A stretch of 32,207 bases of DNA, taken from assembly GCA_022729635.1 (NCBI GenBank), contig DZAU01000011.1:7045-39251 (forward strand), given 5' to 3'. Each line of letters opens with the position of its first letter. Within the stretch, counting starts at the first letter, position 1. This stretch comes from Flavobacterium psychrophilum. Lineage in GTDB: Bacteria > Bacteroidota > Bacteroidia > Flavobacteriales > Flavobacteriaceae. The notes beneath the pieces are model-generated. The model was not told the origin of the DNA, searched no databases, and saw only the letters and a program-made list of their open reading frames with translations. A program made the translations under genes and the position numbers. Shown in pieces: positions 14,570 through 22,308 of this stretch.

Positions 14570-15250
14570 TTATCCAAATTCACAAACTTTATGTAAACTT
14601 TCAATGTTGATTAATTTGAAAGACTTGCCATTGACTTCTATTAAGCCGTCATTTTCTAACTCTTTCAATATTCGAATTACATTTTCCACAGAAATCCCAA
14701 GAAAATCAGCCATGTCTTGACGACTTAAAGACATCGTGTATTCATTTTTATGATAGACGCTATTAGCCATACAAACCAGCATAAAAGCCACTTTTCCTCT
14801 TGAATTTTTTTCCATCATATTCATAAAACGTCTGAAAATACGGGAAGAATTATGATTTAAATACTTAATAATTTCGTTAGAGAAAGTTACATTTCTGCTC
14901 AACACTTCTTTGAAAGATGAATTATCATAGATTTCTACTTCACAATCTTCAGTAGCTGTAACAGTATATAAATACTCATTTTGTGTACAATACAAACTCG
15001 ATAAGCCTAAAAAAGTATCATTTCCCTTGAGTATTAAAATGATGTTTTTTTGGGAGCCTTCCATACCCAATTTAAAAAAACCGGTTTTGCTAAATACGAT
15101 ACTATTTGCAATAGTGCCTTGCTTGAGAATGATATCGTTTTTTTTATAAAACAGGGTCTTTTTGTTTTTATTTAAAATAGCAAGATCTGTCGGATCTAAC
15201 AATTCAAAAGCATGATCATGTTTAATGTCTTTTAAGCAATCTAACAGCAT
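14570..15250 (-). CDS. Crp/Fnr-family transcriptional regulator
   Basis: The 226-residue protein has a cyclic-nucleotide-binding-type beta-roll at about residues 20-110, a long dimerisation helix (about 115-150), and a Crp-type winged HTH at about 171-215 (SLSRQDMADFLGISVENVIRILKEL). In the recognition helix E189 and R193 keep the E-x-x-x-R spacing of FNR (E-x-x-S-R), with I192 in place of Ser. This predicts an FNR-like GA-containing half-site. The N-terminal cysteine cluster of oxygen-sensing FNR is absent; the five cysteines are scattered, so the signal is unknown. The gene diverges from the rhodanese-porin genes. An FNR-like box lies over its own promoter, and the same box core lies before the sulfur operon, so it is the best candidate for controlling both. 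Confidence 0.9.
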   Translation of the reverse strand: MLLDCLKDIKHDHAFELLDPTDLAILNKNKKTLFYKKNDIILKQGTIANSIVFSKTGFFKLGMEGSQKNIILILKGNDTFLGLSSLYCTQNEYLYTVTATEDCEVEIYDNSSFKEVLSRNVTFSNEIIKYLNHNSSRIFRRFMNMMEKNSRGKVAFMLVCMANSVYHKNEYTMSLSRQDMADFLGISVENVIRILKELENDGLIEVNGKSFKLINIESLHKVCEFG

Positions 15251-15270
15251 TTTCTATTATTTAGTGATTA

Positions 15271-15278
15271 CAAAAATA
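15271..15278 (-). promoter_or_regulatory. -7 box of the Crp/Fnr-type gene (minus strand)
   Basis: Read on the minus strand the bases are TATTTTTG, a match to TAnnTTTG, 21 bases before the ATG at 15250. The expected -33 region falls inside the FNR-like box at 15290-15303. Confidence 0.5.
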
Positions 15279-15289
15279 CATATTAATAA

Positions 15290-15303
15290 TTGATATTTAT
15301 CAG
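15290..15303. promoter_or_regulatory. FNR-like box upstream of the Crp/Fnr-type gene
   Basis: TTGAT-ATTT-ATCAG differs from the FNR consensus TTGAT-N4-ATCAA by one base. Its inner 12 bases are identical to the operator core at 2053-2064. The position over the -33 region of the regulator's own promoter suggests autorepression. Confidence 0.6.
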
Positions 15304-15467
15304 TTATTGAAGTGATATTTAAAATCAAAAATACTGATTTGTTTCTTTCAACTTTGCGATTTAATTTTTAAATATTTCGGAAATTTGTTACAGTAAAATA
15401 CATCTATTTTACACAATAACCAAATTAACCAATGGTTTATTAACAATTAAATTAACTTTTAAACATC

Positions 15468-16499
15468 ATGAAAAAAAGAATTTCAATTTTATTAATAGCG
15501 ATAATCGTACCGCTATTTCTAGCAACAAGTTGTAGAGAATATGAAGAAGCCAGTGTCGATGAATATGCTATTTTGACTAAGTATATGAAAGATACAGGTA
15601 AAGATTTTGCAAATGTAGTGGATGCTACCTGGGTAAAAGCTGCTAATGCAATAAATGTAAACGTTACGGATTATTCTGTTCCAGATTATTATGTAATGGA
15701 CATTCGTTCTGCCGCTGATTTTGATAATGGTCATATTAAAGGAGCTGTGAATGTTCCTTTGGCAAATATATTGACCGCTGCCCCAAATGCAGGAACAAAA
15801 CCAATTTTAGTAGTGTGTTACACTGGTCAAACCGCAGCACGTGCGGTTGCCTTTTTAAGATTAAGTGGATTTACTTCCCATGTTTTAAAATGGGGAATGG
15901 CGGGATGGCATTCTGCTTTTCAAGCAAAATGGACTACTAGCGTAGCTCAGTTAAACCATGCCAACTGGGTTTCTACAGGAACTCCAGCAGCCGTTTCTCA
16001 ATTTAAATCTCCTGTTTTAACTACTGGAAAAACCACTGGCGAAGAAATCCTTAAAGCACGAATTGATATTGCATTAGCAAATACAGCTTGGACAGTTACA
16101 AAAACGGATGTTCTCGCCAATCCTACTAATTATTTTATCAATAATAAATGGGGACAAGCGGATTGGGACACTTATGGGCATATCGCAAGTGCTTATAGAA
16201 TAGATGTGGCCGATGGTTTGACAATTGATGGATTAAACAAATTTAATCCTGCTGCTACAACTTTGGTAACCTATTGCTACACTGGACAAACTTCTTCTAT
16301 TACATCTGCTTGGTTGAATGTGGTTGGTTTTGATAATAGTAAGAGTTTGAGTTATGGTGCCAATGGAATTATTTGGACTACTATGAAGAATGGTTCAGTT
16401 GCCATTAGAAAATCTACTTGGCAAGGGGATTTAAGTGCTTGGAATAGCAACTTTGGTTATTACAAAACCGATGGGACTTACATAACTCCAGTTCCTTGA
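15468..16499 (+). CDS. Lipoprotein with two active-site rhodanese domains
   Basis: The 343-residue protein has a lipoprotein signal ending ATSC (C22). Domain one spans about residues 45-155, with YVMDIRSAADFDNGHIKGAVNVP and the catalytic loop CYTGQT at C117. Domain two spans about 195-320, with the same loop CYTGQT at C270. C22, C117 and C270 are the only cysteines. Unlike ordinary tandem thiosulfate sulfurtransferases, where only the second domain is active, both domains keep the nucleophile and an identical loop. The protein should be membrane-anchored and transfer sulfane sulfur outside the cytoplasm. It is 93 bases upstream of the porin gene and divergent from the Crp/Fnr-type regulator. 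Confidence 0.88.
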   Translation: MKKRISILLIAIIVPLFLATSCREYEEASVDEYAILTKYMKDTGKDFANVVDATWVKAANAINVNVTDYSVPDYYVMDIRSAADFDNGHIKGAVNVPLANILTAAPNAGTKPILVVCYTGQTAARAVAFLRLSGFTSHVLKWGMAGWHSAFQAKWTTSVAQLNHANWVSTGTPAAVSQFKSPVLTTGKTTGEEILKARIDIALANTAWTVTKTDVLANPTNYFINNKWGQADWDTYGHIASAYRIDVADGLTIDGLNKFNPAATTLVTYCYTGQTSSITSAWLNVVGFDNSKSLSYGANGIIWTTMKNGSVAIRKSTWQGDLSAWNSNFGYYKTDGTYITPVP

Positions 16500-16529
16500 T
16501 ATTTAATAAAATAATTAAACCTAAAAAAA

Positions 16530-16568
16530 GTAATAGTCTTTACCCGAGTGTTTATAAGCGACTATTAC
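16530..16568 (+). other. Hairpin between the rhodanese lipoprotein and porin genes
   Basis: GTAATAGTC (16530-16538) pairs perfectly with GACTATTAC (16560-16568) across a 21-base loop, with no T-tract after it. It is probably an intercistronic RNA structure. Confidence 0.35.
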
Positions 16569-16591
16569 CTCTAAATTAAAAAATCAACATT

Positions 16592-17710
16592 ATGAAATCA
16601 ATAAAAATAGTACTATTCTTTGCAATAGCGTTTGCATTCCAAATGAGTTATTCACAGGGTTGTGAAAGTCCTGGAGAAGGAGATGGCATCAAAATATTTG
16701 GATTTATCCAGCCACAATACGAACATACCTATACAGGTGTAAATGGTAATCGTACCTCAAGTTTAGACACTAATGGCTACTTTTTTAATAGAGCAAGACT
16801 CGGTGTTATGGGCAATATTCCTTATGATTTTTCTTATTACTTTATAATGGAATTTGCTCCTGTAGCCGGATTTGGAATCTGTGATGCTTTTGTGTCTTAT
16901 GACCGTTATGGCTCTTATTTTAAAGCAGCCGTTGGTCAATTCAAAAGTCCTTTTGGAGCAGAACAAGTACAAGGTTGCCACAAATTATATACTATTGACC
17001 GTTCCGAGGTCGTAAATCAATTGGCTGGTCCTATTAGAGATATGGGTATTACTATATTTGGCGGATCTGGAGAAAAAATTAAAATTGGAGAAGGAATCAA
17101 AGATGTTGTGACTTACCAGTTTGCAATAATGAATGGAGAAGGTAGAGATGTTATTGGAGATGATATTGAGTATAAACCATTGAATGATAATTATATGACT
17201 TATATCTCTAGATTAACTTTTACGCCAATTAAATACCTCACAATAGGAGGAAGTTATCAAACAGGAAAATTCACTCCTGTTTCTACAACTGCCACTAAAG
17301 CAGACACTCGAACTCGTTTTGGGTTCGATGCGTTATTAAAATACAAAAATTTCACTTTACAAGGCGAATATATTCAAGGAACAGACGAAGGTTCATACAC
17401 TACCGGTGGCGGTTGTGGAGGAGAAGTTACGACCGTAGAAGGTTCAGTAGATAGAAGTGGATATTATTTAACCGCTTTGTATAAAACAAAATGGAAATTA
17501 GAACCTGTTTTAAAATTCGAAACGTATGATCCTGATAATAGTATCAGTGGCAATACAGCAATGAGATGGACTCCTGGAATAAATTATTTTTTCAACGAAT
17601 GGACAAGATTGCAAGTAAATTATCAATATAATTTTGCAAATTCAGATATTCCATATGGAGTGCCATACGAAGATGTATTGCAAATTCAAATGCAAATAAT
17701 AATTAAATAA
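16592..17710 (+). CDS. OprO/OprP-like porin
   Basis: The 372-residue protein has a signal peptide (MKSIKIVLFFAIAFAFQMSYSQ). After cleavage the chain reads KIFGFIQPQYEHTYTG, then FFNRARLGVMGNIPYDFSYYFIMEFAP and AAVGQFKSPFGAEQ, the pattern of the phosphate-selective porin O/P family. Repeated amphipathic strands fill the rest, ending LQIQMQIIIK. Members of the family pass anions such as phosphate or pyrophosphate. Lying between two rhodanese genes, this one may pass an inorganic sulfur anion such as thiosulfate; that is inference. A loop at about residues 270-277 has an unusual TGGGCGGE run with a cysteine. It is followed by its own terminator. Confidence 0.82.
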   Translation: MKSIKIVLFFAIAFAFQMSYSQGCESPGEGDGIKIFGFIQPQYEHTYTGVNGNRTSSLDTNGYFFNRARLGVMGNIPYDFSYYFIMEFAPVAGFGICDAFVSYDRYGSYFKAAVGQFKSPFGAEQVQGCHKLYTIDRSEVVNQLAGPIRDMGITIFGGSGEKIKIGEGIKDVVTYQFAIMNGEGRDVIGDDIEYKPLNDNYMTYISRLTFTPIKYLTIGGSYQTGKFTPVSTTATKADTRTRFGFDALLKYKNFTLQGEYIQGTDEGSYTTGGGCGGEVTTVEGSVDRSGYYLTALYKTKWKLEPVLKFETYDPDNSISGNTAMRWTPGINYFFNEWTRLQVNYQYNFANSDIPYGVPYEDVLQIQMQIIIK

Positions 17711-17723
17711 TCTCAAAATTAAG

Positions 17724-17760
17724 GTGTGAGTATTAATTGAAAATAGTACTCACACTTTTT
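17724..17760 (+). terminator. Terminator after the porin gene
   Basis: GTGTGAGTA (17724-17732) pairs perfectly with TACTCACAC (17747-17755), followed by TTTTT. It separates the porin gene from the tandem rhodanese, whose true start lies 22 bases further on. Confidence 0.82.
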
Positions 17761-17781
17761 AAACTCAAAAAATATAATGCT

Positions 17782-18651
17782 ATGAATGCAACAAAATTAT
17801 TCAGTTCCGTATTGATAACTATTTTATGTTTAGGCAACGCTTTTGCACAAGACTTCATCACAGCCAAAGAATTTATCGCTTTGCAAAAAGAAAAACCTAA
17901 TATGGTGCTAATCGATGCCAGTAAAGAAAAATTATATGCTCAATCTCATATAGAAGGCGCTATTAATATTCCTTATGCTATTCTAAATGTGAAGGATCCA
18001 AAAGTTGATGGGACAATGTTACCCATTGAAGATGTTGCCAAAATCTTAGGAAATAAAGGTGTTTCAAACGAAGATTCAATTGTGGTTTATGATGAAGGAA
18101 CTCAAAAGTATTCTACATTTATATATTGGGTTCTGAAATATTTAGGAGCTAAAGACGTAAAATTAATGCACAAAGAAATGAATGCCTTTAGAGATGCACG
18201 CATAAAATTGACTTCGGAAGTGCCAACGGTAAAAGTAAAAACATTTACTGTAAATTTGGTTTCTGAAATCAATGCTGATGCAGCCTATGTTGAATCCGCT
18301 ATTGGAAATACTGATGTAATAATCATTGATACACGTACTCCAGATGAATTCAATGGAGTGAGAAACGAAAAAAGTACCTACAGCAACGGACACATAAAAG
18401 GAGCTATTAATATTCCTTATGAAAGCATCATTAAAACAGGAACTAATGTCTTTATTTCCCCAGACGAATTTAAAAAATTAGCAGGAATTGAACTATCTCC
18501 CGATAAAACATATATACTTTATTGCAAAACAGGGATAAAAGGAGCAACGCTATATGCTTATATGGTCAATGTTTTAGGTTATAAAAACGTAAAAAATTAC
18601 AAAGGAGCTTATGCCGAATGGGATTATCTTGGCAAACCTAGTGTGAAATAA
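17782..18651 (+). CDS. Secreted tandem-domain thiosulfate sulfurtransferase (rhodanese)
   Basis: I start at ATG 17782, giving 289 residues; an in-frame TTG at 17737 lies inside the preceding terminator and would bury the signal peptide. MNATKLFSSVLITILCLGNAFAQ is a signal peptide. Domain one (about residues 25-140) has D104 where the nucleophile would be (VVYDEGTQKYS). Domain two (about 155-285) has the active loop YCKTGIKGA with C248. This is the classical architecture of an inactive first and active second domain. The enzyme would transfer sulfane sulfur in the periplasm. It completes the rhodanese-porin-rhodanese group. Confidence 0.9.
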   Translation: MNATKLFSSVLITILCLGNAFAQDFITAKEFIALQKEKPNMVLIDASKEKLYAQSHIEGAINIPYAILNVKDPKVDGTMLPIEDVAKILGNKGVSNEDSIVVYDEGTQKYSTFIYWVLKYLGAKDVKLMHKEMNAFRDARIKLTSEVPTVKVKTFTVNLVSEINADAAYVESAIGNTDVIIIDTRTPDEFNGVRNEKSTYSNGHIKGAINIPYESIIKTGTNVFISPDEFKKLAGIELSPDKTYILYCKTGIKGATLYAYMVNVLGYKNVKNYKGAYAEWDYLGKPSVK

Positions 18652-18976
18652 TAAGTAAGTTGAATTAATTGTTTTATTTTTGGTTAATTCCACGAATTAT
18701 ATAATTTGCAAAAATTACTTTAGAAATAGCCTAATGTAAAAGTGTGAATTTATTTAATTCGTGGTTTTTTTTGCCCAAAATAGGGTTCGAATTATGGAAT
18801 AATTGATTCGGATGAATTATTTTGATTTTATTTTAGACAAAACCACAAAAATCTTAGAAAAAGTATCAATTCTAGCAATGAAACTCGATTTTAAACCTTA
18901 AATTTGACATTCAAATAATTCAAATCTATTTCTTGTATAATCATCGAAATTGGTTTGAAAATAGAAATAAATAAGA
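18652..18976. other. Noncoding region between the tandem rhodanese and moaA
   Basis: These 325 bases are AT-rich. They contain a long-range inverted repeat: CCACGAATTA (18690-18699) pairs with TAATTCGTGG (18755-18764), followed by a run of eight T (18765-18772), which could terminate the upstream gene. A weak FNR-like site, TTGAT-TCGG-ATGAA, lies at 18803-18816, with one mismatch to dyad symmetry. A short frame beginning at about 18815 resembles no known protein. I see no convincing moaA promoter. Confidence 0.5.
18690..18772 (+). terminator. Possible long-loop terminator after the tandem rhodanese
   Basis: Ten perfect base pairs (CCACGAATTA with TAATTCGTGG) are followed by TTTTTTTT. The loop of 55 bases is long for a terminator, so this may instead be one of the dispersed 'ccacgaatt' elements found between flavobacterial genes. 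Confidence 0.4.
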
Positions 18977-19957
18977 ATGTTGAAAGATACTTTTGGGCGA
19001 ACACACGATTACCTCCGAATTTCGCTTACGGATGTTTGCAATTTCAGATGTCAATATTGCATCCCAGACGAAAACACCTCATTTATGCCGTCTTCTCGAT
19101 TAATGTCGGCCAATGAAATCGACGTTATTGCTCGTGAATTTGTGAAAATGGGAGTGACTAAAATGCGTCTTACTGGTGGCGAACCTTTGGTTAGGAAAGA
19201 TGCTGAAAAAATTATACTGGCACTTTCTAAATATCCAATAGAACTTACTTTGACCACAAACGGTTTGCGAACCAATGATTTTATCGATGTTTTTAAAAAA
19301 GCAGGAATTAAATCCATTAATGTCAGTTTGGATACTCTTGATAAAGACAAGTTTTTTAGCATCACCAAGCGCAATGTTTTCGAAAAAGTTTGGAGAAACA
19401 TCCAGCAACTCATCGACGAAGGGTTTCACGTAAAAATAAATACGGTTGTGATGCGGGATTTTAATGATACTGAAATTCTCAATTTTATCGAATGGACAAA
19501 AAATCAACCGGTTCACGTTCGTTTTATTGAGTTTATGCCTTTTGATAAAAATCAATGGAGCACACAAAAAGTATTTAGTTATCAGGAAATTTTGGATGTG
19601 GCAACAACCAAATACAATTTCATCCGAATGAAAGACGGCGTTAATGAAACCGCAAAAAAATTCAAACCCTTTGGTCACGAAGGCACTTTTGCGGTAATCA
19701 GCACAATGAGCGCTCCTTTTTGTGAAAATTGTAATCGAATGCGATTAACCGCTGATGGCAAAATGAAAAACTGCTTGTTTTCTAATGGCGAAGCCGATAT
19801 TTTAACAGCTCTTAGAAATTCTGAAGATATTGTTCCCATAATAAAACAATGTGTGGCAAGTAAAGCCGAAGCATTGGGCGGACAGTTTAAAGGCGATTAT
19901 ACTAAAATCGACTCAACAAAAATAACCAACAGAAGTATGATAAGCATAGGAGGATAA
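18977..19957 (+). CDS. moaA: GTP 3',8-cyclase MoaA
   Basis: The 326-residue radical SAM enzyme catalyses the first step of molybdenum-cofactor synthesis, forming 3',8-cyclo-GTP, which MoaC converts to cPMP. The N-terminal cluster motif is C21-C25-C28 (CNFRCQYC), with the SAM-binding segment RLTGGEPL nearby. The second, GTP-binding cluster is C249, C252 and C266 (FCENCNRMRLTADGKMKNCLF). The protein ends SIGG, and the terminal Gly-Gly is the conserved MoaA tail that enters the active site. It is the first gene of the Mo-cofactor cluster, 56 bases before moeA. Confidence 0.97.
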   Translation: MLKDTFGRTHDYLRISLTDVCNFRCQYCIPDENTSFMPSSRLMSANEIDVIAREFVKMGVTKMRLTGGEPLVRKDAEKIILALSKYPIELTLTTNGLRTNDFIDVFKKAGIKSINVSLDTLDKDKFFSITKRNVFEKVWRNIQQLIDEGFHVKINTVVMRDFNDTEILNFIEWTKNQPVHVRFIEFMPFDKNQWSTQKVFSYQEILDVATTKYNFIRMKDGVNETAKKFKPFGHEGTFAVISTMSAPFCENCNRMRLTADGKMKNCLFSNGEADILTALRNSEDIVPIIKQCVASKAEALGGQFKGDYTKIDSTKITNRSMISIGG

Positions 19958-20013
19958 TCCTTTTTTTTGAACACCGTTATGCTTTTTTTGGCATATCGAA
20001 AATAAATAATAAA

Positions 20014-21189
20014 ATGATAAATGTAACAGAAGCAAAAAAACTAATCGAAGAAAATTGCAGTAAATTAAAAGTAAAAACAGTATCCTTGCTTGAAGCCAAT
20101 GGGAGCATTTTAGCGGAGCCAATTTATGCCATAATGGACACGCCTCCATTTAATCAATCGGCTATGGATGGTTATGCTTTTTCATACGAAAACTGGGATA
20201 AAAAAAGCAATCTAACGGTAATTGGCGAAATTCAAACAGGTAATTATTCCAATAAAGTATTACTGACAAATGAAGCGGTAAGAATTTATACAGGAGCTCC
20301 AACTCCGCCAGGTGCAGACACTGTCGTTATGCAGGAAAAAATCATTCGGGACGGAAATACTATTCAAATTCTAGATATTTTTTTGGTCAAAGGAGCGAAT
20401 GTTCGTCCTCAAGGTTCACAAACTAAAAAAGGAGAAATGGCGTTGCAAGAAAAACAATTGTTGACACCCGTTGCGATTTCTTTTTTGGCAGGAATTGGCA
20501 TCAACAAAGTAAATGTATTTTCTAAACCAACTGTTAGTATTATCGTAACTGGTAAAGAGCTCACTAAAGCAAACGACAAAATCGCAGAAGGAAAAATATT
20601 CGAATCCAATTCCATTGGTTTGATTGCAGCATTGCAACAATTAGGCATAAATCCAGTTTCGGTTGAAGTGGTTGATGATGTCGAAGAAGAAATTGAACGA
20701 GCAATTTCAAATCAATTAGATTCTGATATTCTGATACTTACAGGGGGAGTTTCGGTGGGTGATTATGATTTGGTTCCCACTTCTTTGGAAAAATGTGGGG
20801 TTCAAAAAATATTTCACAAAATCAAACAAAAACCAGGAAAACCCTTTTATTTTGGGCGTCACAATCAAACCTTGGTGTTTGCTTTACCCGGAAATCCTGC
20901 TGCGGTAATGAGTTGTTTTTATGAATATGTGGTTCAGGCAATTAGTAGTTTTACTCAGAAAGAATATTTTAAAAAGATGTTACTTCCATTAGCAGAAGAC
21001 TTTAATAAAAAAGCCGGACTTACTTATTTTCTAAAAGGGAAAATTGGAGAGAGAGAAGTAACGGTTTTGAATAATCAAGAAAGTTATAAACTCAATTCTT
21101 TTGCTGTTGCTGATTGCCTAATAGAATTCGATGAAGACAGCGAAAATTTTAAAAAAGGAGAGTTAGTCAATATCAATATGATTCTTTAA
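20014..21189 (+). CDS. moeA: Molybdopterin molybdenumtransferase MoeA
   Basis: The 391-residue protein has the MoeA order of domains. Its N-terminal signature is MDTPPFNQSAMDGYAF, followed by GEIQTG and RIYTGAPTPPGADTVVMQEK. The central MPT-binding domain carries TGGVSVGDYD and LPGNPAAVMSCF. A C-terminal beta-barrel ends the chain. MoeA inserts molybdate into adenylylated molybdopterin to give active Mo-MPT, working after the MogA/MoaB-type domain found in the moaCB gene. It lies between moaA and the ModE-like gene and is probably co-transcribed. Confidence 0.96.
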   Translation: MINVTEAKKLIEENCSKLKVKTVSLLEANGSILAEPIYAIMDTPPFNQSAMDGYAFSYENWDKKSNLTVIGEIQTGNYSNKVLLTNEAVRIYTGAPTPPGADTVVMQEKIIRDGNTIQILDIFLVKGANVRPQGSQTKKGEMALQEKQLLTPVAISFLAGIGINKVNVFSKPTVSIIVTGKELTKANDKIAEGKIFESNSIGLIAALQQLGINPVSVEVVDDVEEEIERAISNQLDSDILILTGGVSVGDYDLVPTSLEKCGVQKIFHKIKQKPGKPFYFGRHNQTLVFALPGNPAAVMSCFYEYVVQAISSFTQKEYFKKMLLPLAEDFNKKAGLTYFLKGKIGEREVTVLNNQESYKLNSFAVADCLIEFDEDSENFKKGELVNINMIL

Positions 21190-21238
21190 TTTTTCATAAA
21201 ATATTTTCAGAAAACGTTTCGATAAAAGATTAAAAAAC

Positions 21239-21571
21239 ATGACAAATTTAAAAATCAAAGGACACCTTTCGATTGAAAACAGCAAAGGTCATTTAATAGG
21301 AATGGGCAAAAAAGAATTGCTGGAAAAAATCAGGGAAACAGGTTCAATTAGTGCTGCAGCAAAAGAAATGCAAATTTCCTACCGACACGCTTGGGAAATG
21401 ATAAAAATAATGAACGCCATTTCAGACGCACCACTTGTAATAAAAAACACAGGTGGTTCCAGTGGAGGCGGCTCAATAGTTACAAAAGAAGGTGAGGAGT
21501 TGGTTGCTTGTTACATTAAATTGAATGCTGCTTTTGAAGTATTCAAAAAAGAAATCTGCAAAACTATTTAA
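21239..21571 (+). CDS. ModE-like DNA-binding protein without molybdate-binding domain
   Basis: The 110-residue protein corresponds to the N-terminal winged-helix domain of ModE (LEKIRETGSISAAAKEMQISYRHAWEMIKIMN, about residues 23-60), followed by the TGGSSGGGSIVTKEGEELV wing typical of this group. The molbindin (TOBE) domains that sense molybdate in E. coli ModE are missing, so it cannot sense molybdate in the usual way. It is 3 bases upstream of the TauE/SafE permease gene. It probably regulates the Mo-cofactor cluster or molybdate-linked genes; the effector is unknown. Confidence 0.88.
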   Translation: MTNLKIKGHLSIENSKGHLIGMGKKELLEKIRETGSISAAAKEMQISYRHAWEMIKIMNAISDAPLVIKNTGGSSGGGSIVTKEGEELVACYIKLNAAFEVFKKEICKTI

Positions 21572-21574
21572 GAG

Positions 21575-22306
21575 ATGTATATAGAAACGTTGTTTTATGT
21601 GTTGTTGGTGATAGTCGCTTTTCTCTATTCTTCGGTGGGACACGGCGGAGCAAGTGGTTATTTAGCATTAATGGCATTCTTTTCGTTTGCCCCGGAAACA
21701 ATGCGCTCAACTGCCTTATTGCTTAACATTTTCGTTTCTTTAATTGCGTTTGTTCAATACTATCGTGGTGGTTTTTTTAAATGGAATTTGTTTTGGCCTT
21801 ATGCACTAGCGTCTTTTCCAGCAGCATTTATTGGAGGAATGATTACAGTTGATGTAGGTTTGTATAAAAAAATACTAGCGGTACTTTTGCTGTTTTCGGT
21901 AGTGAGATTATTGGGAATTAAATTCAAGGCAGCAACATTCGACGTGAAGCAAAACATCTACCTTGCCCTTTTAATTGGAGCCGTTATTGGCTTTTTTTCA
22001 GGAATGATAGGAATAGGTGGTGGCATTATTTTGAGTCCAATAATTTTACTGATGCATTGGGCAGATATGAAAAAAACCGCCGCAGTTTCGGCCTTATTCA
22101 TTTTTGTAAATTCAATTGCTGGATTGGCTGGTCTTTTTACCAAAGGCTTTGAATTTAAAGCAGAAATGGGATTGATGCTTGTTTTTGCATTAACTGGAGG
22201 AATTGCAGGGTCTTATTTCGGTGCCAATAAATTTAAAAATGAGTTTTTGAACAAAATATTAGCTGTCGTATTGCTTCTTGCTTCCATAAAATTAATTTTT
22301 ATCTGA
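21575..22306 (+). CDS. TauE/SafE-family membrane permease
   Basis: The 243-residue protein has about seven to eight membrane helices and the two TauE/SafE repeats: LYSSVGHGGASGYLALMAFF near the N-terminus and GFFSGMIGIGGGIILSPIILL in the middle. The family exports or imports sulfur-containing anions such as sulfite, sulfoacetate or taurine-derived compounds. This gene is locked between the ModE-like and mobA-moaD genes (gaps of 3 and 2 bases). That position suggests an oxyanion linked to Mo metabolism, possibly molybdate itself, since no ModABC transporter is present in the window. Sulfite export for the sulfur pathway is the alternative. Confidence 0.88.
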   Translation: MYIETLFYVLLVIVAFLYSSVGHGGASGYLALMAFFSFAPETMRSTALLLNIFVSLIAFVQYYRGGFFKWNLFWPYALASFPAAFIGGMITVDVGLYKKILAVLLLFSVVRLLGIKFKAATFDVKQNIYLALLIGAVIGFFSGMIGIGGGIILSPIILLMHWADMKKTAAVSALFIFVNSIAGLAGLFTKGFEFKAEMGLMLVFALTGGIAGSYFGANKFKNEFLNKILAVVLLLASIKLIFI

Positions 22307-22308
22307 TT

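Noticed and set aside
14570..15250. Regulator as an oxygen-sensing FNR with an N-terminal Fe-S cluster
   Set aside because: The N-terminus lacks the needed group of cysteines; the five cysteines are scattered.
17737..17781. Upstream TTG start for the tandem rhodanese
   Set aside because: It lies inside the porin terminator hairpin and would place 15 extra residues before a clear signal peptide; ATG 17782 is preferred.
18785..18800. GGGTTCGAAT resembling a tRNA T-arm
   Set aside because: No matching stem, no acceptor or anticodon arms nearby; not a tRNA gene or convincing fragment.
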